Below, piece by piece: positions 36,152 to 45,010 of a stretch of DNA of 64,000 nt (the stretch's first letter is position 1; each line of letters begins with the position of its first letter). Origin of the DNA: Tildeniella nuda ZEHNDER 1965/U140. Lineage in GTDB: Bacteria; Cyanobacteriota; Cyanobacteriia; Leptolyngbyales; Leptolyngbyaceae. The notes under the pieces are model-generated. The model worked only from the letters and a program-made list of their open reading frames with translations, was not told the origin of the DNA and did no database searches. Both the position numbers and the translations under genes were made by a program. The DNA is taken from positions 186,001 to 250,000 of the forward strand of contig JAHHIG010000004.1 in the NCBI GenBank assembly GCA_019358895.1, read 5' to 3'.

Positions 36152-38515
36152 TCAGTTTAGCGGTAGATCGTCGTCATCGCCCGGCAGGATGCGAACGCGG
36201 GCATACTTTAGCCCCGATACACCTTGGAGTGGCTGCACAGTGCCGCGATCGATCTGACTATCCACCCAGCCTTCACGCATCAGGTAGCGGAGATATTGCT
36301 GATATTCTGCCCACTCTTCCTCGGTAGAAAAGACCAGGGTGAGCATTCCCGGTTGCGTGATGCGAGTATTGGTTTGTTCGTCGATCGCCTTATCAATTCG
36401 CTTTTTGACGATTTCGTAGCGGGTATCGCGGCTCCCGCGCACGTCAAACATGCGCTCTGTAGTTTCGTCGTGGAAAATGTCAACGGTTGCATCCTGCACG
36501 AGAACAAGATGCGTCACTTGCATATGGGTACTGTGCTTTTCGAGCAGGCGAAAAGCAGTTCTGGCACAGTCACAGACGGCACGAAGCTGCTCATAGCGTA
36601 GACTTCGGAGTTGAAAGCTGCCAAATTTAAGGTCGATCGATGCCCCAGCATAAAGCATGTGATCGATCCCATCGGTTGCCTCAATGTCGCAGTAGTGAGG
36701 CGTGATCCGCTGCATTGCTTCCTGCCAGCGCTCCCAGGTTTCCCGTAGTAGCACGTTGATGGTATTTACCATGTTGTCATAGTGGGTTCGCGCTCGATAG
36801 ACGCATTCGTGATCGTTGGCGCAAGCCTCATGGTAGGCGTTGATCGCTGCGATCGCCGTTTCCCCGCATTGTGCAAAATAGTCAAAGTAAATTTCTAGAT
36901 GGTCACGCAGATAGCGCAGACGACTTACTTCAGCATCGACCGTCACGCCTTCCTGCATCTGGCGAATGTGTTCCAGCAAATCCAACCGCAGTTGTTCGCC
37001 TAGCGCTGTTGCTTTGGCGTTGCAGGCAGAATCAACGACGGTCAGCGCGAGATGAAACTGCTCCAGCAAATCGGCTTGAATGGCAAGATTGCGTTCGTTA
37101 GACGAGCCTCGAATATCGGAAATACCGTACAGGGGATACACGTTGGTGAACGCGATCGGCTCTGGTGGTAAGCCCATGCCCCGACGCTCGGCTTCCTGCA
37201 AAAAGCGCCACTCGACAGCGGGGTGAATGTTGGTAATCAACCGCTGTTGTACCAGTTGCCGCTGGGCAGTCGTCAGCGATCGCGTGAAGGCAGGAATGAG
37301 CTGCTCGGCATGGCGACGGTCTAAGGCATCAAACGTATAGGGTCGATCGCTCAGTAGAGCCACAACGCCAACGGCACCGGGCGGCTTGAGGGCTGGGCTT
37401 GCAGCTTGAAGCGGAGCGCTAGGGTCTAATGCAGCGCCTTCCTGATCGCCTGTGCCAATACTGGGTGCCAGCAGCGGGATGAGCAACAAAGAGCGCACAC
37501 CCATTTTGAGCAGTTGCCGTCCGCCATCGGTGCGGGGATCTTGAGCCAAATCAGCAACGGCATACACCTGATTGGTGCGGAGAGCGTGCATGAAATGGGA
37601 CTCTTGCAACGACTCTAGAGGATATAGCGTTGTGTGTGGCTCGTCGCTTAACGATCCCATAAACAACCGCACCTGATCGGTTTCAATACTCAGTAACAGC
37701 GTATTCTGGGCGCGAAAGAGCGATCGCAGTTGCTGATTCAGTTCGCTAAATTTATGGGTACGCAGAATGGAATCGCGATCGATCAGCAGTTGCGTGATGC
37801 GGCGGATAATCTCTCGTTCGGTTACGTCCAGTCCTTCCAGCAGCAGCCAACCTTCGGTCTGGTAATACTCTAGCTGCTGTTCGAGTCGTTCGCACTGCAT
37901 GGGATCAGCCAGGGCAGCTTCGATCGCAGGTAGCGCCATTGCTTGAAGACTCAGCGCCGCATCATCAACTTGTGTGTTTAGGCGCGTAAGTTGCAGTTGA
38001 TCGGAGCGCAACCAGAACTCAACGTAGCGTGGTTCAGGGTGTAGCGGGCTTCGCAGCGAAATCATCACGGGTTCGTCTAGCAAGCGAGAACCTTGCAAAT
38101 CGACGTGATAAAACTGTTGCAGCACTCGATGCAGTAGATGTCGGCGATACAGCCGCTGGATTGCCCCGTTGTCTGCTTCATTCAGCAAGTGCTGGAGTAC
38201 CTGCCCCAATTCTCCCTGTGCGCCTGTGGTGGTCAGCCCCAGAAGCTGACAGAAGTAATCATTAGCGTAGTGCAACGTCATCGTCGTCGGGTCGATCGTG
38301 GCAATAAGGAGCCGACTGCACTGCTGAAAATAGCTTAACCAGGCGTAGGTATCTGCTGGAGCAGAGGCGATCTCTGGCTGAACGGTCAAAGTCGTTGACG
38401 GCGATTCTGGTTCAACGGTTGGGCGATCGGGCGATTGAATCAACGTGCTAACACTCTGAGTCACGGCTTCATGCTCGTTCAAGGGCATATTCGTCACTGA
38501 CTCAGAAGAATGCAT
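36152..38515 (-). CDS. PAS-GAF protein with large uncharacterised C-terminal domain
   Basis: About 787 aa, starting at the ATG 38515 (MHSSESVTNMPLNE); the track start is a GTG at 38560. Residues about 55-170 look like a PAS domain (LLIATIDPTTMTLHYANDYFCQLLGL). Residues about 230-400 are GAF-like (HKFSELNQQLRSLFRAQNTLLLSI..FMHALRTNQVYAVADLAQDP..LLKMGVRSLLLIPLL). The last 380 residues form a helical domain I do not recognise (HYDNMVNTINVLLRETWERW, DIEATDGIDHMLYAGASID) ending in an acidic tail. There is no kinase, GGDEF, EAL or HTH output domain. It is probably a soluble sensor of unknown output. Confidence 0.7.
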   Translation of the reverse strand: MHSSESVTNMPLNEHEAVTQSVSTLIQSPDRPTVEPESPSTTLTVQPEIASAPADTYAWLSYFQQCSRLLIATIDPTTMTLHYANDYFCQLLGLTTTGAQGELGQVLQHLLNEADNGAIQRLYRRHLLHRVLQQFYHVDLQGSRLLDEPVMISLRSPLHPEPRYVEFWLRSDQLQLTRLNTQVDDAALSLQAMALPAIEAALADPMQCERLEQQLEYYQTEGWLLLEGLDVTEREIIRRITQLLIDRDSILRTHKFSELNQQLRSLFRAQNTLLLSIETDQVRLFMGSLSDEPHTTLYPLESLQESHFMHALRTNQVYAVADLAQDPRTDGGRQLLKMGVRSLLLIPLLAPSIGTGDQEGAALDPSAPLQAASPALKPPGAVGVVALLSDRPYTFDALDRRHAEQLIPAFTRSLTTAQRQLVQQRLITNIHPAVEWRFLQEAERRGMGLPPEPIAFTNVYPLYGISDIRGSSNERNLAIQADLLEQFHLALTVVDSACNAKATALGEQLRLDLLEHIRQMQEGVTVDAEVSRLRYLRDHLEIYFDYFAQCGETAIAAINAYHEACANDHECVYRARTHYDNMVNTINVLLRETWERWQEAMQRITPHYCDIEATDGIDHMLYAGASIDLKFGSFQLRSLRYEQLRAVCDCARTAFRLLEKHSTHMQVTHLVLVQDATVDIFHDETTERMFDVRGSRDTRYEIVKKRIDKAIDEQTNTRITQPGMLTLVFSTEEEWAEYQQYLRYLMREGWVDSQIDRGTVQPLQGVSGLKYARVRILPGDDDDLPLN

Positions 38516-38876
38516 GGTAGTTTGCCTCAAATTGATGAACACTTGCAAGGTGAGTAACACTTCAGGTCGCTAGACGCTAGTGTGCCCCAATAACCATTTT
38601 CTTTTTGTCATACGGTTATTCATGGCGGTTATTCATGGCGATCGCTTAACACTGCCAGAACAATTCTTCTTCCAGGCTACTGCAAGGTTTTTCTAAGTAC
38701 TTGCTTAACGGGTAACAACACGCTTCTCCTCCTTTATTTCAGCCTTTTTAGAGATTCACCGGATCAAGCGAACCGAAAGCGCTAATCTGGATAAAGAGCA
38801 GGCAGCATTTTGCTGTCGGGCACGCTCTCGTGCAACGATGCCACGATTGTGGACAATTAATTAGCTGGCAAAATCC
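38516..38876. other. Intergenic region upstream of ffh
   Basis: About 360 bp between divergent genes. It holds a perfect 13-bp tandem repeat, CGGTTATTCATGG twice (38613-38638). No SRP RNA-like sequence and no ORF were recognised. Confidence 0.45.
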
Positions 38877-40343
38877 ATGTTTGAAGCACTTTCCGATCGC
38901 CTGGAGTCTACCTGGAAAAAGCTGCGCGGTCAGGACAAGATCTCTGAAACGAACATCAAAGACGCAGTGCGTGAAGTGCGACGGGCGCTGCTCGAAGCGG
39001 ATGTGAACCTCCAGGTTGTCAAAGACTTTGTGGCAGCGGTCGAAACCAAGGCACAGGGTGCAGCGGTGATTGCCGGAGTGCGCCCCGACCAGCAGTTTAT
39101 CGAAATCGTCCACAACGAACTCATAGCGGTGATGGGCGGCGATCATGCGCCTCTGGCAAGGGCGGATACTGCCCCGACGGTCATTTTGATGGCGGGTTTG
39201 CAGGGCACGGGTAAAACCACTGCGACCGCGAAACTGGCACTGCATTTACGCAAAGAAAACCGCTCTACGCTGCTTGTGGCAACGGATGTATACCGCCCAG
39301 CGGCGATCGACCAGCTCATCACCCTCGGTCGGCAAATTGATGTACCCGTCTTTGAATTGGGCAACGATGCGAACCCCGTTGAAATTGCTCGTCAGGGGGT
39401 CGAAAAGGCAAAAGCAGACGGCATCAATACCGTCATTATCGACACTGCCGGACGCTTGCAAATTGACGAAAGCATGATGGCAGAACTGGCGCAGATTAAG
39501 AACACTGTGCAGCCCCACGAAGTCTTGCTGGTCGTCGATGCCATGACGGGGCAAGAAGCCGCCAACCTTACCCAGACCTTTCACGACCAGATTGGCATTA
39601 CGGGTGCCATTTTGACCAAGATGGACGGTGATACACGGGGTGGTGCAGCGCTTTCAGTCCGGCAAATCTCCGGTCAGCCCATCAAATTTATTGGTGTGGG
39701 CGAAAAAGTGGAGGCATTGCAGCCCTTTTATCCCGATCGCATGGCATCGCGCATTCTGGGTATGGGTGATGTCCTCACCCTCGTCGAGAAGGCGCAAGAA
39801 GAAGTAGACCTGGCAGATGCCGAAAAAATGCAGGAGAAAATTCTCTCTGCCAAGTTCGACTTCACCGATTTTCTCAAGCAAACCCGGATGCTCAAAAATA
39901 TGGGTTCGCTGGGCGGGATCATGAAAATGCTCCCTGGAATGGGCAAGATCAGTGATGAACAGCTCCAGCAGGGCGAAAAGCAACTCAAACGTGCCGAAGC
40001 GATGATCGGCTCTATGACCGTTCAGGAACGCAAGAATCCTGAACTGCTGTCGGGTTCACCGAGCCGTCGTCGTCGTGTGGCGCGGGGTGCTGGCTATGGC
40101 GAAAGCGATGTGAGCAAGCTGGTGAGTGATTTCCAAAAAATGCGATCGCTCATGCAGCAAATGGGGCAAGGACGCTTCCCCGGTATGGGCGGGATGCCCG
40201 GTATGGGTGGAATGCCAGGAATGCCCGGTATGGGCGCTGCTCCCAGCGGTAACCGTTCACCTCAACCGGGCTGGCGCGGTTATGCGACAGGAAGTAACAA
40301 GAAGAAAAAGGACAAGAAGAAAAAAGGCTTTGGAAATCTGTAG
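38877..40343 (+). CDS. ffh: Signal recognition particle protein Ffh
   Basis: A 488-aa GTPase that binds signal sequences and SRP RNA and delivers ribosomes to FtsY at the membrane. The N domain begins MFEALSDRLESTWKKLRGQ. The G domain has GLQGTGKTTATAKLAL (P-loop), DVYRPAAIDQL, DTAGRLQID, TKMDGDTRGGAAL. The M domain contains SKLVSDFQKMRSLMQQMGQG and ends in a Gly/Met-rich tail (GMGGMPGMGGMPGMPGMG) plus a lysine-rich end. Length is normal. In many cyanobacteria rpsP follows ffh; here it does not. Confidence 0.97.
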   Translation: MFEALSDRLESTWKKLRGQDKISETNIKDAVREVRRALLEADVNLQVVKDFVAAVETKAQGAAVIAGVRPDQQFIEIVHNELIAVMGGDHAPLARADTAPTVILMAGLQGTGKTTATAKLALHLRKENRSTLLVATDVYRPAAIDQLITLGRQIDVPVFELGNDANPVEIARQGVEKAKADGINTVIIDTAGRLQIDESMMAELAQIKNTVQPHEVLLVVDAMTGQEAANLTQTFHDQIGITGAILTKMDGDTRGGAALSVRQISGQPIKFIGVGEKVEALQPFYPDRMASRILGMGDVLTLVEKAQEEVDLADAEKMQEKILSAKFDFTDFLKQTRMLKNMGSLGGIMKMLPGMGKISDEQLQQGEKQLKRAEAMIGSMTVQERKNPELLSGSPSRRRRVARGAGYGESDVSKLVSDFQKMRSLMQQMGQGRFPGMGGMPGMGGMPGMPGMGAAPSGNRSPQPGWRGYATGSNKKKKDKKKKGFGNL

Positions 40344-40649
40344 CAACGCAAAGTGACACACTCATGCTCTGTTTTGCCCTCTCTACAGGCTGTACGGCAG
40401 TTGTAATCATCAGTCATGGTTGTATTCTAGTAGTGCCACCTGTAACCCCTAAGTACAAGCGATCGCGTGACTTCTATCCCGCAAGCACTGCGTTAAGCAA
40501 CCCATTGACAACACGGGTGTAAGCCTCTGTCGTGAGGCACTAGCGGTTTACCAGATGAAAGACTGTCTCTTGCTAGATCTAGAATGAGTCGCTTTATGGC
40601 AAGTTGGGTTGTACACTTCTGCTAGAAAACCTTTGCGATAGGTTTTGCG
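40344..40649. promoter_or_regulatory. Intergenic region with a hairpin directly before the AI-2E gene
   Basis: About 300 bp without an ORF. Just before the next start, AAAACCT (40626-40632) and AGGTTTT (40640-40646) form a 7-bp stem with a 7-nt loop that ends 3 bases before the ATG at 40650. The only AGG near the start lies in the stem, so folding would hide it. This could regulate translation; it is inference. Confidence 0.4.
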
Positions 40650-41729
40650 ATGCACCGTTCAGCCAAACTCCAGCGTTTATTCATTTTCGGTTTGAGCGGT
40701 CCGATCGTGGCGTTAAACGTCTGGCTGCTGACTCAGGTTTTTCGTTACTTTGAGCATCTGATTACGCTGTTAGCGATCGCGGCGATTCTGGCATTCTTGC
40801 TAAATTATTCGGTGCAGTTCTTTGAACGTGCCCGGATGACCAGACCACAGGCAGTCATCATTGTTCTACTGGTAACCTTCACGCTGCTGCTGCTGGCGGG
40901 GTTGACACTCGTACCGCTCCTCATCCAGCAAACGACTCAGTTACTCGAGCGTATTCCTGCATCATTAGAAGCCAGCCGTGATAATCTGCAAGCGTTCGAT
41001 AGTTGGGCAAAGGCACGCAATCTGCCTCTCGATTTGCAGGGGATCACCGGGCGTATTAATGGTCAAATTGAAAGTCAGCTTCAAACCCTGGCGGCACAGG
41101 CGCTGAGTGTGGCGTTAGGCACGGTTAGCGGGTTAATTGACGGGATTTTGGTACTAGTGCTGGCGTTTTACATGCTGCTGTATGGCGATCGCCTCTGGAA
41201 CGGACTGATTCATCTTTTACCACCACGCATCGGTCTTCCATTAAGCCTTTCATTGCGGTTAAATTTTCAAAACTTTTTTATCAGTCAACTGCTGTTAGCC
41301 ATCTTCATGACAGCCGTGCTGATTCCAATCTTTTTGGTGCTCAAAGTACCGTTTGCGCTCTTATTTGCTCTCTTGATCGGCGTTGCCGAATTGATCCCGT
41401 TTATCGGGGCAACTCTGGGCATTGGACTAGTGACGCTGCTGATTGTGCTGCAAGATCCAGGCTTAGCCTTCTGGGTCGGCGTTTCTGCCACCGTCATGCA
41501 GCAAATTCGCGATAATGTCCTCGCACCGCGTATGATGGGCAGCTTTACCGGGCTTAATCCGATCGTCATCTTCATTGCGCTTTTGGTCGGGCTGCAAGTG
41601 GCTGGTTTTCTGGGTGTCATTGTTGCCGTGCCGATCGCAGGTACAATCAAAGGCACTTTAGATGCTATGTATAGCAAGCAAGCTCAGGTTGTAACGACCA
41701 ATATTAGTGCAAAAACCCCGCCGCTTTAG
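40650..41729 (+). CDS. AI-2E family (PerM-like) transporter
   Basis: A 359-aa integral membrane protein with about seven or eight hydrophobic spans (for example LITLLAIAAILAFLLNYSV, VIIVLLVTFTLLLLAGLTLV, LFALLIGVAELIPFIGATLG). The soluble segment at about 90-150 between early spans and the GVAELIPFIGATLG plus PRMMGSFTGLNP signatures define the AI-2E/PerM family. Transport substrate is unknown; members have been linked to autoinducer-2 export and Na+/H+ exchange. It acts in the plasma or thylakoid membrane. Confidence 0.88.
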   Translation: MHRSAKLQRLFIFGLSGPIVALNVWLLTQVFRYFEHLITLLAIAAILAFLLNYSVQFFERARMTRPQAVIIVLLVTFTLLLLAGLTLVPLLIQQTTQLLERIPASLEASRDNLQAFDSWAKARNLPLDLQGITGRINGQIESQLQTLAAQALSVALGTVSGLIDGILVLVLAFYMLLYGDRLWNGLIHLLPPRIGLPLSLSLRLNFQNFFISQLLLAIFMTAVLIPIFLVLKVPFALLFALLIGVAELIPFIGATLGIGLVTLLIVLQDPGLAFWVGVSATVMQQIRDNVLAPRMMGSFTGLNPIVIFIALLVGLQVAGFLGVIVAVPIAGTIKGTLDAMYSKQAQVVTTNISAKTPPL

Positions 41730-41934
41730 GAACGAGAACAGAGGTAACGATCCAACTCGGAAGGCTAAAAACAATCGATCGACATCACCGATTTGCCGTC
41801 TTGTCTGCTACAAATTTGATCAGCCTGTCTGAGAGTGAACGGCTGAGAACAGCTATGGTTCAGCTAGAGTTTAGACCGAGGCTTTTCCCAAGCTCTGGGC
41901 AGAGGCAATCTATCGCAAGTGTAGGAATTTAAGT

Positions 41935-42306
41935 ATGCGACAAATCAACTTTGTCATCATCTTCGTGATTTGTTTGGCTCTTGTGCTGTTTGGCATCGAA
42001 AACACCGACCCAGCCGTGATTCGGATTGCTCAAGGCATCGAACTACAAGCGCCGCTGGCAGTGGAACTCATCATGGCGATGGGTGTTGGGGCAGTTCTGG
42101 CATGGGTTTTTAGCGTTTGGGCACAGCTTCAGCGAGCGATCGACTCCCGAAAGGATCTGCGGGTCAGAGATGTTCGTATTCAGGAGCTAGAGGAAAATGT
42201 CGAGCGCTACAAAGCGGAAATTGAAGAACAGCAACGACTGCTTCCGGCTGCCAAACCTCATCAAGATACCACGCAAGAGGCTGAGACAGGCGCTTACGCT
42301 CAGTAA
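41935..42306 (+). CDS. LapA-domain (DUF1049) membrane protein
   Basis: A 123-aa protein with two membrane spans (INFVIIFVICLALVLFGIENT and AVELIMAMGVGAVLAWVFSVW) separated by a short loop, then a coiled coil (RVRDVRIQELEENVERYKAEIEEQ). This is the LapA/DUF1049 layout; E. coli LapA works with LapB in controlling lipopolysaccharide synthesis. The role in cyanobacteria is not established. The start has AGGA at a good distance. After the stop, TAGGGGTGAA..TTCGCCCCT (42325-42349) forms a hairpin. Confidence 0.8.
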   Translation: MRQINFVIIFVICLALVLFGIENTDPAVIRIAQGIELQAPLAVELIMAMGVGAVLAWVFSVWAQLQRAIDSRKDLRVRDVRIQELEENVERYKAEIEEQQRLLPAAKPHQDTTQEAETGAYAQ

Positions 42307-42390
42307 GAGGCTGTTAGCATCTAGTAGGGGTGAACAGCTTTTCGCCCCTGATTTCTCTCACCCTTTTCCCTCTGAGTTAGCATACAAGAA

Positions 42391-42507
42391 ATGACGGCTG
42401 CTGACCTGATTACACCGCTTAACTACTGGAGTCTTTGGGTGCCGTTACTGCTGCTGGTTTTGATTGTGATTGCAGCAGTCTGGTTTGCCCGCATTTCTCT
42501 TCGGTAG
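42391..42507 (+). CDS. Small single-span membrane protein, 38 aa
   Basis: This ORF is absent from the track. It reads MTAADLITPLNYWSLWVPLL then LLVLIVIAAVWFARISLR and stop. One membrane span is followed by a positive end. It fits exactly between LapA and scpA, ending 8 bp before the scpA ATG; the annotated upstream extension of scpA would overlap it. Size and form resemble the low-mass photosynthetic or NDH-1 membrane subunits, but I cannot match it to a named one. There is no strong ribosome binding site. Confidence 0.55.
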   Translation: MTAADLITPLNYWSLWVPLLLLVLIVIAAVWFARISLR

Positions 42508-42515
42508 GTTCATTC

Positions 42516-43358
42516 ATGCCCCTTTCTCTTGCACAGGACGCGATCGCCTTTCTTATTGACCTGGCAGAACGGGGCGAGATTGATCCGTGGGATGTCAAAG
42601 TCATTGAGGTTATCGATCGCTTTTTGAGTACATTGGCACCGTTGAGTAGTGGCAGCGAACCGTATGAAGCCACGCTATCCCAATCAGGGCAAGCGTTTTT
42701 GTATGCATCGATGTTGGTGCTGCTGAAAGCCGATAGTTTATCTCAACCAGAACCAGCGGCTGCGATCGATGGCGATGAAGAAATAGCGCTCGATCCAGAC
42801 GGGGGGAATGGCTCTTCGTTACCCGCTAACCTGGAGCGCCAGATTCGTCGTCGTGCGGTTGCCCAACCACCCCAACGGCGACGAGTCACCCTTAAAGAAC
42901 TGATCGACCAGTTGCGAACGATCGCCACCGCTTTAGATGATCCGACTCCACGAGCACGGGCGCGTCGTCCCCGGCAGCAGTCTCGCAGTCAGGCAGTCCG
43001 CGCGATCGCTCAGCTTGCCCACCAGGAAAATTTGTCTGAGATGGCAGTGGCGCTTGAACAATTTTTCATCGACCACTGGCAAACCTTTGCAAAGCAAGAA
43101 AACTGGATTGATTTTGACTTGCTGTTAGAGCTGTGGTCACAGGCAAGCGATTATAAAATAGGCATTCCTCACGATCCGCATGATGGCAATGCGACCCACG
43201 ATCGAGTCGGTGTTTTTTGGGCGCTACTGCTGCTATCGGCACAATCCAAGGTAGAACTGGCACAAGAGGAGTTTTACCAGGATCTCAAAGTGCAACTCCT
43301 TTCAGAGCAGGGGCTAGCCGAACTGACGGACTGGGCAGCACGTGCTTCACCCGATTAA
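42516..43358 (+). CDS. scpA: Segregation and condensation protein A (ScpA)
   Basis: A 280-aa kleisin that binds Smc and ScpB in the chromosome condensation complex. The N-terminal domain (AIAFLIDLAERGEIDPWDVKVIEVIDRFL) binds the Smc neck and is characteristic (LLxLIxxGEIDPWDIxI). A variable acidic/basic linker follows (about 85-165), and the C-terminal winged-helix (EMAVALEQFFIDHW..FWALLLLSAQSKVELAQEEFYQDLKV) binds the Smc head. The ATG at 42516 (MPLSLAQDA) is chosen over the track start at 42435, which would add 27 unrelated residues. Confidence 0.88.
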   Translation: MPLSLAQDAIAFLIDLAERGEIDPWDVKVIEVIDRFLSTLAPLSSGSEPYEATLSQSGQAFLYASMLVLLKADSLSQPEPAAAIDGDEEIALDPDGGNGSSLPANLERQIRRRAVAQPPQRRRVTLKELIDQLRTIATALDDPTPRARARRPRQQSRSQAVRAIAQLAHQENLSEMAVALEQFFIDHWQTFAKQENWIDFDLLLELWSQASDYKIGIPHDPHDGNATHDRVGVFWALLLLSAQSKVELAQEEFYQDLKVQLLSEQGLAELTDWAARASPD

Positions 43359-43638
43359 GTTTGTTAACATTGCGGTTAACACAAGCTTGATGTTACGAAA
43401 AACGCGCGATCGCCCTTGAAGAACGGCATCCGTGCGTTTGCAACAAAACTTAACTGTAGATGTGATGAAGCATGAGCCTTGTTTCACTAGGGCTTTACGA
43501 AGAGTAACCTGGTTTACTTTGACTCAGCCTGAAAATCACCTAGCATCAGCATAGAGCCGCCATGGCGGGCAGTGCCTTTAGGCGTTAAACATAGTCAGCC
43601 AATATTCAGTGGCGAAGGTTTGGGGAGATGAACGATCT

Positions 43639-44817
43639 ATGAAAGCCATGATCCTGGCAGCCGGTAAGGGCACACGTGTGCGTCCGATCACGTATACGAT
43701 TCCAAAGCCCATGATCCCGATTCTGCAAAAACCCGTGATGGAGTTTTTGCTTGAGCTGCTGCGGCAGCACGGGTTCAACGAAATTATGGTCAACGTGAGC
43801 CATCTAGCGAGCGAAATTGAAAGCTATTTTCGTGATGGTCAGCATTTTGGCGTGCAAATTGCTTACTCGTTTGAAGGGCGCATTGTTGACGGCGAACTCG
43901 TCGGCGAGGCGATCGGCTCGGCGGGTGGAATGCGACGGATTCAAGACTTTTCCCCCTTTTTCGACGATACATTTGTTGTCCTTTGTGGTGACGCGCTGAT
44001 TGACCTGGATCTGACGGCGGCTGTCAAGTGGCATCGCGCCAAGGGTTCGATCGCCACGATCGTCATGAAAACAGTGCCTCAAGAAGAAGTGCCTAGCTAT
44101 GGTGTTGTGGTTACCGATGATGAGGGTCGCATTCAAGCCTTTCAGGAAAAGCCGACCGTTGAGGAAGCACTCAGTAACTGCATTAACACTGGAATCTATA
44201 TTTTTGAGCCAGAAATTTTTGACTACATTCCCGCTGGCGAAGAGTACGACATTGGTAGTCAGCTTTTCCCGAAGCTAGTGGAAAAAGGAGCGCCATTCTA
44301 CGGTGTGCCGATGGATTTTGAATGGGTCGATATCGGCAAAACTCCCGACTATTGGCGAGCCATCCGGAGTGTCTTAAACGGCGAAGTTAAAAATGTCGAG
44401 ATTCCCGGTCGGCAAGTGGCACCGGGGATTTATACAGGGCTAAACGTGTCGGTCAATTGGGATAAAGTGGATATTCAGGGTCCTGTTTACATTGGTGGCA
44501 TGACCCACATTGAAGATGGAGCAACCATTATTGGACCGACCATGATTGGTCCTAACTGCTGGATTTGCAGCGGAGCAACCGTAGACAATAGCGTCATTTT
44601 TGAGTACGCCCGTCTCGGTCCTGGTGTGCGACTGGTCGATAAGCTGGTCTTTGGTCGCTATTGCGTTGACAAGACGGGAGCCACGATCGACGTACAGGCA
44701 GCGTCCCTCGACTGGCTGATTACAGATGCCCGTCAGGCTTTACCATCGCATCCCCCGGCAGAACGGCAGGCGATCGCAGAACTTCTCAATGCCGACATTA
44801 GAAGCATCGGTGTTTAG
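43639..44817 (+). CDS. NDP-sugar pyrophosphorylase, mannose-1-phosphate guanylyltransferase-like
   Basis: A 392-aa enzyme. The N-terminal nucleotidyltransferase has MKAMILAAGKGTRVRPITYTIPKPMIPI (G-X-G-T/S-R-x-R-P..KP), LCGDALIDLDL, FQEKPTVEEALSNCINTGIYIF and DFEWVDIGKTPDYW. The C-terminal third is a left-handed beta-helix (GPVYIGGMTHIEDGATIIGPTMIGPNCWICSGATV). It makes GDP-mannose or a related sugar nucleotide; glucose-1-phosphate transferases share the fold. GDP-mannose would serve Gmd at 7052. Starting at the ATG 43639 is supported by the conserved motif; GGGGAG lies 11 bases upstream. Confidence 0.82.
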   Translation: MKAMILAAGKGTRVRPITYTIPKPMIPILQKPVMEFLLELLRQHGFNEIMVNVSHLASEIESYFRDGQHFGVQIAYSFEGRIVDGELVGEAIGSAGGMRRIQDFSPFFDDTFVVLCGDALIDLDLTAAVKWHRAKGSIATIVMKTVPQEEVPSYGVVVTDDEGRIQAFQEKPTVEEALSNCINTGIYIFEPEIFDYIPAGEEYDIGSQLFPKLVEKGAPFYGVPMDFEWVDIGKTPDYWRAIRSVLNGEVKNVEIPGRQVAPGIYTGLNVSVNWDKVDIQGPVYIGGMTHIEDGATIIGPTMIGPNCWICSGATVDNSVIFEYARLGPGVRLVDKLVFGRYCVDKTGATIDVQAASLDWLITDARQALPSHPPAERQAIAELLNADIRSIGV

Positions 44818-44847
44818 TACCTGACATTAAGATCTGGCGCGGCTAAA

Positions 44848-44981
44848 TTGCTGCATGAATGCCTACATTCACCCTCACCCTAGCCCTTTCCCCAAAGGAG
44901 AGGGAACAGGGCTTCTAGCGCCCTTCTTCTTGGGGAGAAGGGTCGGGAATGAGGGAAATTTATCCTTGCATTCAGCAACCC
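44848..44981. mobile_element. MITE-like element C, copy 2 (degenerate)
   Basis: About 134 bp. The right end complement GGTTGCTGAATGCAAGGAT matches the left end of copy 1 (GTTGCTGAATGCAAGTAT). The left end ATTGCTGCATGAATGC is diverged. The interior again holds TCACCCTAGCCC..and TTCTTCTTGGGGAGAA palindromes. No target duplication is evident. Confidence 0.6.
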
Positions 44982-45010
44982 TATATGTAGAGTCCTACAA
45001 GGCGTGCAAC

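Noticed and set aside
38516-38876. SRP RNA gene beside ffh
   Set aside because: The conserved SRP RNA loop sequence was not found in the gap.
42435-42515. N-terminal extension of scpA in the ORF track
   Set aside because: The extension has no family similarity and overlaps a better-supported small ORF in another frame.
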